From: Oxalobacteraceae bacterium
GTDB taxonomy: Bacteria > Pseudomonadota > Gammaproteobacteria > Burkholderiales > Burkholderiaceae_D
Length of the DNA stretch: 17,431 nucleotides
Direction: 5' to 3'
NCBI GenBank assembly: GCA_003537575.1
Contig: DPRS01000021.1
Span: forward strand, 41,875 to 59,305
Shown piece by piece: positions 1 through 6,996 of the stretch. The translations under genes were made by a program, and so were the position numbers. Position 1 is the stretch's first letter, and each line of letters begins with the position of its first letter. Below the pieces are notes generated by a model. That model was not told the origin of the DNA. It worked only from the letters and a program-made list of their open reading frames with translations, and ran no database searches.

Positions 1-267
1 ATGGTGATGGCGGCGGAATTGTCGCAGCGCCTGGGATACATCGATGCCGCCGCCAGGGCGCGCATTGCCGCACTGGTACAGGCTGCCGGCTTGCCGACGG
101 TGGCGCCAGACCTCGGAACAGAACGCTGGATCGAACTGATGCAGGTCGACAAGAAAAATGAGGCTGGCCAGATCAAATTCATCTTGTTGAAGCCGCTTGG
201 CACGGCAGTCATTACGACGGCGCCGCAGCAAGCGCTGATCGACAGCATCAATGCCTGCGTCGGCTGA
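1..267 (+). CDS. aroB: 3-dehydroquinate synthase, C-terminal part (partial)
   Basis: This is the last 88 residues of an open frame that runs in from before the window, so the ATG at base 1 is most likely an internal Met. The tail resembles the C-terminal helical domain of AroB: a segment MQVDKKNEAGQIKFILL followed by a Gly-containing strand (KPLGTAVIT) matches the family pattern 'M..DKK...G.I.FVL...IG'. AroB converts DAHP to 3-dehydroquinate in the shikimate pathway, in the cytoplasm, using NAD and a divalent metal. The catalytic and metal-binding part lies outside the window and cannot be checked. The end overlaps the proposed start of dgt by 17 bases, which suggests translational coupling. 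The identification rests on the tail alone plus the common aroB-dgt neighbourhood in betaproteobacteria. Confidence 0.85.
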   Translation: MVMAAELSQRLGYIDAAARARIAALVQAAGLPTVAPDLGTERWIELMQVDKKNEAGQIKFILLKPLGTAVITTAPQQALIDSINACVG

Positions 268-1405
268 CAAGGATATGGAAGCCTCCCTCGCTCCTTATGC
301 GGCACGTTCTGCCGGATCGCGAGGCAGGCGTTTTGCCGAACCGCCCGCCGGCTCCCGCACCGAATTCCAGCGCGACCGTGACCGCATCGTCCATTCGACT
401 GCCTTCCGCCGCCTCGAATACAAGACCCAGGTGTTCGTCAACCACGAGGGCGACCTGTTCCGCACCCGCCTGACTCACAGCATCGAAGTGGCGCAGATCG
501 CTCGTTCGATTGCGCGCAACCTGCGTTTGAATGAAGACCTGGTAGAGGCGATTTCGCTGGCGCACGACCTTGGCCATACGCCTTTCGGCCATGCCGGCCA
601 GGATGCCCTGAACGCCTGCATGGAAAGCTACGGCGGCTTCGAACATAACCTGCAAAGTCTGCGGGTAGTGGACAAGCTGGAGGAGCGCTACGGCGCTTTC
701 GACGGCCTGAACCTGATGTTCGAAACGCGCGAGGGTATTCTCAAGCATTGCTCCATTCCCAACGCCCAATTGCTGGGCGAGATCGGCCAGCGTTTCATCG
801 ATAAAAAGCAGCCGACCCTGGAAGCGCAACTGGCCAACCTGGCCGATGAAATCGCCTACAACAATCATGACATCGATGATGGCTTGCGCTCCGGTCTGCT
901 CTCCATCGAACAGCTGGGTGAAGTTGACTTTTTCGCCCGCCACCGCCGCGAAGCGGAAGCGGCATATCCCGGCATCGGCGGCCGGCGCATGATCAATGAA
1001 ACGGTGCGCCGGATGATCAATGCGCTGATCATCGACCTGATACGCACTTCCGAAGAAAGAATCCGCGAAGCCGGCGTGCAGAACCTGGATGATGTGCGCG
1101 GCGCGCCGGCCCTCATCAGTTTTTCCGACGCCATGCGGCAGGAAGAACTCTGGCTGAAGCGTTTTTTGCGCGAAAACCTGTACCGGCATTACCAGGTCAA
1201 CCGCATGACCAGCAAGGCGCGCCGTATCGTGCGCGAACTGTTTGAAGCCTTCATGGCGGAACCGCGCCTGCTGGCTCCGGATTACCAGGCCGGCGATGGC
1301 GACAGCAGCAGGCAGGCGCGCAAGGTCGCCGATTACATCGCCGGCATGACCGACCGCTACGCCATGCGCGAGCACCGCCGGCTGTTCATGATCGACGAGA
1401 TCTAA
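251..1405 (+). CDS. dgt: dGTP triphosphohydrolase-like HD-domain protein
   Basis: A 384-residue protein of the Dgt/HD-domain family, which hydrolyses dGTP (or other dNTPs) to the deoxynucleoside and triphosphate in the cytoplasm. The HD metal-binding set is visible: His76 in RTRLTHS, His105-Asp106 in LAHDLGHTPFGHAG, and Asp199 in ADEIAYNNHDIDDG. The conserved N-terminal stretch with TAFRRLEYKTQVF (about 50-62) is also present. At about 384 residues it belongs to the shorter dGTPase-like type rather than the longer (about 500 residues) E. coli Dgt form, so substrate preference is uncertain. The ATG at 251 overlaps aroB by 17 bases. An alternative in-frame ATG lies at 275, with an AAGG too close in front of it to be a good ribosome site. 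The gene runs with aroB and converges on the hydrolase gene 16 bases away. Confidence 0.92.
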   Translation: MPASADKDMEASLAPYAARSAGSRGRRFAEPPAGSRTEFQRDRDRIVHSTAFRRLEYKTQVFVNHEGDLFRTRLTHSIEVAQIARSIARNLRLNEDLVEAISLAHDLGHTPFGHAGQDALNACMESYGGFEHNLQSLRVVDKLEERYGAFDGLNLMFETREGILKHCSIPNAQLLGEIGQRFIDKKQPTLEAQLANLADEIAYNNHDIDDGLRSGLLSIEQLGEVDFFARHRREAEAAYPGIGGRRMINETVRRMINALIIDLIRTSEERIREAGVQNLDDVRGAPALISFSDAMRQEELWLKRFLRENLYRHYQVNRMTSKARRIVRELFEAFMAEPRLLAPDYQAGDGDSSRQARKVADYIAGMTDRYAMREHRRLFMIDEI

Positions 1406-1410
1406 GGTTT

Positions 1411-1428
1411 GCTATAGCTTGTTATAGC
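1411..1428. repeat. Small inverted repeat between convergent genes
   Basis: GCTATA (1411-1416) and TATAGC (1423-1428) form a 6-bp inverted repeat with a 6-base spacer. It straddles the gap between the dgt stop and the stop codon of the convergent hydrolase gene. There is no T-run on either side, so it is not a standard intrinsic terminator. It may be a weak hairpin in both transcripts or chance. Confidence 0.3.
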
Positions 1429-2504
1429 CAGCAGCGCAGCGGATGGGCATGGTGCGGCCAGGCCGGCCGGAAGAACGCTTCCACCATCTGCGGGCTGACT
1501 TCTTCCAGCGTCGCAGGCGACCACGCAGGGCGCATATCCTTGTCGATCACGGTTGCGCGGATGCCTTCCAGCGCTTCGCCATGCGCAAAGCAATGACGCA
1601 TCATCGAGCGTTCCATGCGCAGGCATTCTTCCACGCTCATGTGCGCGCCGCGCCGTATTTGCTGCAGCGTCACGCAAAGCATGAGCGGGGAGCGTTTTTT
1701 CATGGCGCTCAGGGTGTCTTGCGCGAACGGTGTGGAATCGGACGCCAGAGAAGCCATGATCGATGGCACGTCGTCAAAGGCGAAGTGGCGATCGATGCAC
1801 TCGCGCTGCAGGGCCAGCACACTGATGTCTTGATTGTCGAATTGCGCGGCGAATTCGCGCACGTGCGTTCCAATATCGCCATGGTCAGTGCAGGCTAGCG
1901 AAGCTTTCAATGCCGGCAAATGCTCTGAGGGGATGAAGATATCCGCCAGACCGAAATGGAGTGCATCGGCCGCGCCGATAGGGTTGGCGGTCAGAGCCAG
2001 CCAAGTGCCGAGCTGGCCCGGGCAGCGCGATACGAAATAACTGCCGCCGACATCCGGGAACAGGCCGATGTTCACTTCCGGCATGGCTAGCTTGCTGCGT
2101 TCGGTAACGATGCGCAGTTTTCCGGCGGAATGGCACTGGGCAATGCCCATGCCGCCCCCCATCACGATGCCATCCATGAACGCGATATACGGCTTCGGGT
2201 AGTGGTGGATCAGGTGATTGAGCGCATATTCTTCAGTGAAAAAATCATCCAGCAGGGCGCTGCCTTGTTGCGGTGTCCATTGCCCCGCCTGATAAAAGAA
2301 GCGGATGTCGCCGCCGGCGCAAAATGCCCGGTCGCTGCTGCTGTCGATGAGCACGGCATCGATGGCGTCATTGTCGCGCCACTCCAGCAAGGCGTGAGTG
2401 ATCGCGCGCACCATGTCCAGTGAAAGGGAATTCAAGGCTTGCGGACGGTTCAGCGTCAACACGCCGAGACGGTTCCGGATTTCGGTAAGGATATGTTCGT
2501 TCAT
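1422..2504 (-). CDS. 3-hydroxyisobutyryl-CoA hydrolase-like (crotonase superfamily)
   Basis: A 360-residue member of the enoyl-CoA hydratase/isomerase superfamily. It resembles 3-hydroxyisobutyryl-CoA hydrolase (valine catabolism; thioester hydrolysis to 3-hydroxyisobutyrate and CoA) more than true hydratases. It shows the N-terminal LTLNRPQALNSLSLDM (about 17-31), the CoA/oxyanion segment FCAGGDIR (61-68), a second oxyanion loop MDGIVMGGGMG (110-120), and the hydrolase-type block MPEVNIGLFPDVGGSYF, with Glu143 and Asp151 at the positions taken as catalytic in the HIBCH subgroup. The C-terminal LEGIRATVIDKDMRPAWSPATLEEV pattern and the 360-residue length also fit HIBCH and exceed the about 260 residues of simple hydratases. 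The start at 2504 has no obvious Shine-Dalgarno. The gene stands alone directly behind the hpf terminator and is convergent with dgt. Other valine-pathway genes are not adjacent, so the substrate is inferred from family only. Confidence 0.85.
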   Translation of the reverse strand: MNEHILTEIRNRLGVLTLNRPQALNSLSLDMVRAITHALLEWRDNDAIDAVLIDSSSDRAFCAGGDIRFFYQAGQWTPQQGSALLDDFFTEEYALNHLIHHYPKPYIAFMDGIVMGGGMGIAQCHSAGKLRIVTERSKLAMPEVNIGLFPDVGGSYFVSRCPGQLGTWLALTANPIGAADALHFGLADIFIPSEHLPALKASLACTDHGDIGTHVREFAAQFDNQDISVLALQRECIDRHFAFDDVPSIMASLASDSTPFAQDTLSAMKKRSPLMLCVTLQQIRRGAHMSVEECLRMERSMMRHCFAHGEALEGIRATVIDKDMRPAWSPATLEEVSPQMVEAFFRPAWPHHAHPLRCWL

Positions 2505-2512
2505 TGTTCTGG

Positions 2513-2541
2513 TAAATAAAAAGGGCGCATGAATTGCGCCC
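2513..2541 (-). terminator. Intrinsic terminator of the kdsD-hpf operon
   Basis: On the minus strand, about 32 bases after the hpf stop, a perfect 7-bp stem (GGGCGCA/TGCGCCC, arms at 2535-2541 and 2523-2529) with a 5-base loop is followed directly by TTTTTATTT. This is a textbook Rho-independent terminator for the rpoN-hpf end of the operon. It sits only about 8 bases before the start codon of the downstream hydrolase gene. Confidence 0.88.
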
Positions 2542-2573
2542 CGAATGATACCGATGAAAGCCGGTGTGACGGT

Positions 2574-2933
2574 TTACTGCGAAGGCAAGTCTGTCGTCAT
2601 AGCTTCCGGCAAGCGCTTGATCGCTTCATGCTGGTGGTCCTTGATCATGGTCTTGTACTTGATGACCTGACGGTCCAGCTTGTCGACCAGGGCGTCGATT
2701 GCCGCGTACATATCCTGGTCGATTGCCTGGACATGGACATCCTTGCCACGCATGTGCAACGTGATTTCAGCTCTCTGGCGCTTTTCCTTCTCGGTGAGAT
2801 TGTCGACGGTCAGGATGACCGCGGCATCAATGACATTGTCGAAGTGGCGCCTGATGCGCTCCAGCTTGGTGTTTACGTAATCCCGGATGGCAGGAGTCAA
2901 TTCGAGGTGATGTCCACTGATGGTCAGATTCAT
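2574..2933 (-). CDS. hpf: Ribosome hibernation promoting factor (short HPF/YhbH type)
   Basis: A 119-residue HPF/RaiA-family protein that binds the 30S subunit in the decoding region and promotes inactive ribosome dimers in slow growth. The start is set at the ATG at 2931-2933 because AAGGAG lies 6 bases before it (2940-2945) and the protein then begins MNLTISGHHLELTPAIRDYV, the usual family beginning. A longer frame extending to 3011 adds atypical residues and is rejected. The body shows the beta-alpha-beta-beta-beta-alpha pattern with AEITLHMRGKDVHVQA and a second helix (DMYAAIDALVDKLDRQVIKYK). Only a short tail follows (about 20 residues), so it lacks the C-terminal dimerisation domain of long HPF. 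It lies 91 bases downstream of rpoN in the same operon and is the last gene before the terminator. Confidence 0.93.
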   Translation of the reverse strand: MNLTISGHHLELTPAIRDYVNTKLERIRRHFDNVIDAAVILTVDNLTEKEKRQRAEITLHMRGKDVHVQAIDQDMYAAIDALVDKLDRQVIKYKTMIKDHQHEAIKRLPEAMTTDLPSQ

Positions 2934-2964
2934 ACAGCGCTCCTTGGAATAAAGGTCACTGGCG

Positions 2965-2997
2965 GTTCCGGCACCTTGTTTGAAAGACTGCCGGAAC
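2965..2997 (-). repeat. Perfect 9-bp inverted repeat between rpoN and hpf
   Basis: GTTCCGGCA (2965-2973) and TGCCGGAAC (2989-2997) are exact reverse complements separated by 15 bases, so the rpoN-hpf transcript can form a 9-bp hairpin about 31 bases before the hpf start codon. No T-run follows on either strand, so it is not a standard terminator. It could be an RNA processing or stabilising hairpin, or a protein-binding site. Function is not visible from sequence. Confidence 0.6.
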
Positions 2998-3024
2998 ACA
3001 GCAACAAACACAAACGCAAAAGTA

Positions 3025-4500
3025 CTACAGGGACTTGCGTAGGTTGACTGGGGGGATTTTCAGGGCTTCACGGTACTTGGCGACAGTGCGCCGGGCTACC
3101 ACCATTCCTTGTTCCCCCAGCATCTCCGCGATCTTGCTGTCAGAGAGAGGATTTTTGGGGTCTTCTGCTCCTATCAGTTGTTTGATCAGTGCCCGTATCG
3201 CCGTCGATGAAGCTTCGCCGCCAGCCTCGGTGGCGACATGGCTACCGAAGAAATACTTCAACTCGAACATGCCATGCGGCGTCAGCATGTATTTTTGTGT
3301 TGTCACACGAGAAATAGTGCTCTCGTGTAAACCTAGTGTATCAGCTATTTCACGTAACACAAGTGGGCGCATGGCAACGGCACCATGCGAGAAAAAATTA
3401 CGTTGCCTGTCCACAATGGCTTGTGCAACCCGCAGGATCGTATCGAAGCGCTGGCGCATGTTCTTGATCAGCCATTTAGCCTCTTGCAATTGCGAATTGA
3501 GCGAGCCTTCGCCCTTGTTCTGCTTGAGGATGTTCGCATAAAGCGCGTTGACACGCAGTCGCGGCATCACATCGTGGTTGAGCATCACTTGCCAGCCATT
3601 CTTGCCGCGCTTGACGATCACGTCAGGCACGACGTAGTCGGCGGCGTCGCTGGCGAAGATGGCACCAGGATGCGGATTGCATTGCCTGATGACGGTTTGG
3701 GCTTCCCGCAAATCCTCATCGTCGCAATCGAGAAATTTTTTCAGCTTGTTGAAATCGCGCTGGGCGAACTGCGCCAGATGCCGCTCGACGATCGTCAGCG
3801 CCATGCGGCGCGTCACCATCGGAATTTTCGGCAAGCGCCTGATTTGCAAGGCGAGGCATTCAGCGGCGTCACGCGCGCCGACGCCGGCTGGCTCGAAGCT
3901 TTGCACCAGTTTCAGAGCCACCGATAATTCCTCCGGCTCGATCTCCAGTTCGGCCGGCAGACGCGCGTGGATTTCCTCGAGCGATTCTTCCAGGTAGCCA
4001 TTGCTGTCGAGCGCATCGATGATCAATTCGGCCAGGGCGCGGTCGCGCGTTTCATGCGTGGAGAGACGCATCTGCTCCAGCAGATGCTCGCGCAGGGTGA
4101 TATGGTGCGCTTCCAGTTGCGGGCGGGCGTCGTCATCGTCCGGGCTCTTGCCGGTGCGGGCGACATCGTCGAAGCTCCATTCGGCATCGCCGCTACCGTT
4201 TTCCGCAGCCTCGCCGCCTTCGCCTCCTTCATAGGCGGCATCGCCCTCGGTCGCCGGTGCCTCTTCCGCCGTGGTTTTTTCCGCCGGCGCCGTGCTTGCA
4301 TTCAAGGCACCATCGGCAAGCAGGCGCACCGAGTTATCGAGCGGATCGTCGACGCGTTCGAGCATCGGGTTCTCGGCCAGGATATGTTCCAGTTCCTGTT
4401 GCAACTCCAGCGTCGACAACTGTAGCAGACGTATCGATTGCTGCAATTGGGGCGTCAATGCCAAATGCTGGGAAACGCGTAGCTGAAGAGACTGTTTCAT
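3025..4500 (-). CDS. rpoN: RNA polymerase sigma-54 factor
   Basis: A 491-residue sigma-54. Region I is the Gln/Leu-rich N-terminus (MKQSLQLRVSQHLALTPQLQ..., 1-50), which contacts activators and core RNA polymerase. A long acidic, Gly/Ala-rich Region II follows (about 60-130, including a run of Asp near 120). The core-binding region comes next, then the helix-turn-helix LREIADTLGLHESTISRV (about 382-400). The RpoN box ARRTVAKYRE (469-478), which reads the -24 element, lies 13 residues from the end. Length is normal for the family. It follows lptB by 15 bases and precedes hpf, so it is probably co-transcribed with LPS export genes, as in many Proteobacteria. Sigma-54 needs AAA+ enhancer-binding activators, none of which is in this window. 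The ATG has no strong Shine-Dalgarno, which fits translational coupling with lptB. Confidence 0.98.
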   Translation of the reverse strand: MKQSLQLRVSQHLALTPQLQQSIRLLQLSTLELQQELEHILAENPMLERVDDPLDNSVRLLADGALNASTAPAEKTTAEEAPATEGDAAYEGGEGGEAAENGSGDAEWSFDDVARTGKSPDDDDARPQLEAHHITLREHLLEQMRLSTHETRDRALAELIIDALDSNGYLEESLEEIHARLPAELEIEPEELSVALKLVQSFEPAGVGARDAAECLALQIRRLPKIPMVTRRMALTIVERHLAQFAQRDFNKLKKFLDCDDEDLREAQTVIRQCNPHPGAIFASDAADYVVPDVIVKRGKNGWQVMLNHDVMPRLRVNALYANILKQNKGEGSLNSQLQEAKWLIKNMRQRFDTILRVAQAIVDRQRNFFSHGAVAMRPLVLREIADTLGLHESTISRVTTQKYMLTPHGMFELKYFFGSHVATEAGGEASSTAIRALIKQLIGAEDPKNPLSDSKIAEMLGEQGMVVARRTVAKYREALKIPPVNLRKSL

Positions 4501-4515
4501 GGCGATGCGGTGTGC

Positions 4516-5259
4516 TTACATCCGGAAGTGTTCGCCCAGGTAGACGCGCCGCACTGATTCATTGGCAATGATGTCGTCCGGGCGGCCACTGGCGAGCACC
4601 ACTCCCTGGTTGATTATGTAGGCGCGATCGCAGATGCCCAGCGTTTCGCGCACGTTATGGTCGGTAATCAGCACGCCGATGCCGCGCTCCTTCAGAAAGC
4701 GCACGATGCGCTGGATTTCGATGACGGCAATCGGATCGACGCCGGCGAAGGGTTCGTCCAGCAGCACGAAGCGCGGACTGGTGGCGAGCGCCCGGGCGAT
4801 TTCCACTCGCCGCCGTTCGCCGCCCGACAGTGACAGAGCCTGGCTGTCGCGCAGCTTTTCAATCTGCAGTTCCGCCAGCAGCAGGTCGAGCCTTTGATCG
4901 ATTTCCGCTTTTGACAGCGGCTTGCCGTCCTCGTGCTGCAGTTCCAGCACGGCGCGAATATTTTCGGCCACGGTCAGCTTGCGAAATACCGATGCTTCCT
5001 GCGGCAGGTAAGACAGGCCCAGCGTGGCGCGCCGGTGGATCGGCATGCGCAGGATGCTGACGTTGTTGAGCTCGATACTGCCGGCATCAGCCGGCACCAG
5101 GCCGACAATCATGTAAAAGGCGGTGGTTTTGCCGGCGCCGTTCGGGCCCAGCAAGCCGACCACTTCGCCGCTGCCGACTTCCAGCGAAACATCGCGCAAT
5201 ACCTGACGCGTGCCATAGCTTTTCTGTAAACCGTTTGCAAGCAATCTGCTGCTCATCAT
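4516..5259 (-). CDS. lptB: LPS export ABC transporter ATP-binding protein
   Basis: A 247-residue ABC ATPase that powers LptB2FG extraction of LPS from the inner membrane. Seen in order: Walker A GPNGAGKTT (38-46), Q-loop in YLPQEASVF (about 84-92), signature LSLSGGERRRVEIARAL (142-158), Walker B with D-loop FVLLDEPFAGVDP (164-176), and H-loop His201 in ITDHNVRETL. The C-terminus LGEHFRM is typical of LptB. The start is placed at the first of two adjacent ATGs (5257-5259), with AGGGA about 8 bases before it. The open frame continues further upstream into lptA, but those residues are a shadow. The start overlaps the lptA stop codon region on the operon strand by none; the gap is 16 bases. LptF and LptG, the membrane partners, are not in this window. 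Confidence 0.96.
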   Translation of the reverse strand: MMSSRLLANGLQKSYGTRQVLRDVSLEVGSGEVVGLLGPNGAGKTTAFYMIVGLVPADAGSIELNNVSILRMPIHRRATLGLSYLPQEASVFRKLTVAENIRAVLELQHEDGKPLSKAEIDQRLDLLLAELQIEKLRDSQALSLSGGERRRVEIARALATSPRFVLLDEPFAGVDPIAVIEIQRIVRFLKERGIGVLITDHNVRETLGICDRAYIINQGVVLASGRPDDIIANESVRRVYLGEHFRM

Positions 5260-5275
5260 TATGGCAATCCCTGGA

Positions 5276-5824
5276 TTATTTCTTTGCTTCGTTGCGCGGC
5301 TGGATGACAGCTTTGACACGACCGGCGCCGGGCTTGCTGGAATCGGATGGCGTGTTATTGACGGTGAAAAATTCAGTGCGGTTATCATAGGAAATGAATT
5401 CACCCTGGACTTCGTCGGTAACTTTTTTGCCTTCGAGGCGGCGCATTTTCGCCTGTGAGAAAAGCTTTGCGACATCGGCCTTGCTGTCATATTCAATGCG
5501 TTCGGCTTCGCCCTCTATCCACAAATTTTCGCCGCCATCGCGCTTTTGCCGGAAACTGGCCAGTTTTCCCTCTCCCGCATACAAGGTCGCATACTGATAA
5601 CCCGCCGGATCCTGGGTCACCACCATCTTGTGAGCCTTCATGGTGAGTGTGCCGCGGGTCAGCACGACGTTGCCGGTGAATGTATTTACCTGGCGAACGT
5701 CGTCATACGCCATTTGGTCGGCTTCGACATTGGTCGGCTTGTCGGCATCGGCTTTTTCAGCATAGGCAAAGCCGCCGGCAAGCATATTGAGGACAAACAG
5801 CGATATGGGGAAAAATCGTTTCAT
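5276..5824 (-). CDS. lptA: LPS transport periplasmic protein LptA
   Basis: A 182-residue periplasmic protein with an N-terminal signal peptide: basic MKR, hydrophobic FFPISLFVLNMLAGGF, and a likely cleavage after AYA (about residue 22). The mature part begins with an OstA/LptA domain: VEADQMAYDDVRQVNTFTGNV, then repeating beta-strand segments (LTMKAHKMVVTQDPAG..., LWIEGEAERIEYDSKADVAKLF, VQGEFISYDNRTEFFTV). These form the beta-jellyroll that bridges LptC to LptD and carries LPS across the periplasm. Length matches the family (about 170-200). It sits between lptC (39 bases upstream) and lptB (16 bases downstream), the conserved order. No strong Shine-Dalgarno is visible at the ATG at 5824. Confidence 0.94.
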   Translation of the reverse strand: MKRFFPISLFVLNMLAGGFAYAEKADADKPTNVEADQMAYDDVRQVNTFTGNVVLTRGTLTMKAHKMVVTQDPAGYQYATLYAGEGKLASFRQKRDGGENLWIEGEAERIEYDSKADVAKLFSQAKMRRLEGKKVTDEVQGEFISYDNRTEFFTVNNTPSDSSKPGAGRVKAVIQPRNEAKK

Positions 5825-5863
5825 GGAAAATAAGTAAATCGATGCATGAAGGTTACCCGGCGA

Positions 5864-6463
5864 TCAATTCGTAGCCTGGGGAGGTAATGTGCCATGAACC
5901 TGGCTTTCCAGCTTGAATATGCCCGTTGCCTGATTGGCGAACATGCCGGTGCCGGTCAATACGTTGGCGCCGGAAATGATTTTTACCGGACGATTTGTTT
6001 TCACCACATCCTCGTCAGGCAACACCATCAGGTAGTCGGATGTCAGCTGCAAATACTGCGAACTCGCGGAAGCGGGCCTGTCCATTTTTACATTACTGAA
6101 CAATTGCACCTGGCTCATGTCCGTGTTGCTTTTGGCACGCTCGGCCACGATCGTCGTAATCGGGCGCTTTTCACTCAGGTTTTTCATCACCGGACGACTG
6201 ATTTCATACGAATCGTCCTGCGGGTAATGGACCAGGCGTTCTCCGGAGATGTGATAACGCGTCTGTCCGGTTTGCGCCAGCCTGACAAAATTGAATTGCT
6301 CGACGTAATAGTCCGGCTCCGTACGCTGGGTCAGGGGCGTATTGTCGTCCATGCTGCGGCGCATGACGTCGAGTAGCCAGAAACTACCCAGCGCCAGCAG
6401 CAGAATCACTGCCAGTATCATGCCCAATTGAAAGCGGTTGGCTGAGGCGCGTCGGTCTTTCAT
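5864..6463 (-). CDS. lptC: LPS export system protein LptC
   Basis: A 199-residue protein with one N-terminal membrane anchor (RFQLGMILAVILLLALGSFW, about 10-29) and a periplasmic beta-rich domain. That domain includes YVEQFNFVRLAQTGQTRYHI, LVHYPQDDSYEISRPVM and ANVLTGTGMFANQATGIFKLES, typical of LptC. It joins the LptBFG transporter to LptA. The start is the ATG at 6461-6463, which overlaps the kdsC stop in a 4-base ATGA arrangement, a sign of coupling. Residues encoded further upstream in the same open frame lie in kdsC and are rejected because they are Arg/Cys-rich and unlike LptC. Sequence conservation is low in this family, so the call rests on the anchor, the late motif and the operon position. 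Confidence 0.93.
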   Translation of the reverse strand: MKDRRASANRFQLGMILAVILLLALGSFWLLDVMRRSMDDNTPLTQRTEPDYYVEQFNFVRLAQTGQTRYHISGERLVHYPQDDSYEISRPVMKNLSEKRPITTIVAERAKSNTDMSQVQLFSNVKMDRPASASSQYLQLTSDYLMVLPDEDVVKTNRPVKIISGANVLTGTGMFANQATGIFKLESQVHGTLPPQATN

Positions 6464-6996
6464 GCCAGATAGGGCGCAAGCGCCGCTTCGTAATTGCCTT
6501 GTGCATGCAGGATGAAATCGCACAGTTCCCGGGCAGCGCCAGCGCCGCCGGCGACGCGGGTGACGTAATGCACGCGTTTGCGCACTTCCGGATGGCCGTT
6601 CGGCACGCTGGCGGCAAAGCCGACACGCAGCAGTATAGGCAGATCGATCACGTCGTCGCCGACGAAGCCGCAAGCCTCGGCAACGATGCCGGTTTCATCG
6701 AGCAGTTGTTCGAAGGCTGCGCGTTTGTCGTGCACGCCCTGGCGAACATGGGCGATGCCGAGGTCGCTGGCGCGGTGCGCCACCAGTGCCGACTTGCGCG
6801 CGCTGATGATGGCGGTGGCTACGCCGGATTGCTGCAGCAGCTTGATGCCATGCCCGTCCAGCACGTTGAAAGTCTTGATGACTTCACCCTCGGGACCATA
6901 GTGCAGGCTGCCGTCGGTGAGGATGCCATCGACATCGAAAATCATCAGCCGGATACGGGCTGCGCGCTCGTTTGCCTGGGTCGCCTGGATTTCCAT
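6460..6996 (-). CDS. kdsC: 3-deoxy-D-manno-octulosonate 8-phosphate phosphatase
   Basis: A 178-residue HAD-superfamily phosphatase that removes phosphate from Kdo 8-phosphate to give Kdo for LPS inner core. The nucleophile and acid/base aspartates are in FDVDGILTDGSLHYG (Asp21, Asp23). Motif II Ser/Thr is in TAIISARKS (61-69). Lys91 follows GVHDK, and the metal-binding acidic pair is in FVGDDVIDLPIL (113-115). The compact size with no cap domain fits the tetrameric KdsC subclass. The start overlaps the kdsD stop by one base (TGATG), and the end overlaps lptC. It directly follows kdsD, the isomerase that supplies arabinose 5-phosphate two steps earlier in the same pathway. Confidence 0.96.
   Translation of the reverse strand: MEIQATQANERAARIRLMIFDVDGILTDGSLHYGPEGEVIKTFNVLDGHGIKLLQQSGVATAIISARKSALVAHRASDLGIAHVRQGVHDKRAAFEQLLDETGIVAEACGFVGDDVIDLPILLRVGFAASVPNGHPEVRKRVHYVTRVAGGAGAARELCDFILHAQGNYEAALAPYLA

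Noticed and set aside
248..1375. A 375-codon open frame antisense to dgt
   Set aside because: dgt on the plus strand has all HD-domain metal ligands; the antisense frame has no recognisable motif.
2960..2990. A sigma-54-like GGCAC...TTG pattern in the rpoN-hpf gap
   Set aside because: It is on the plus strand, opposite to hpf, and lacks the GC at the -12 position with correct spacing.
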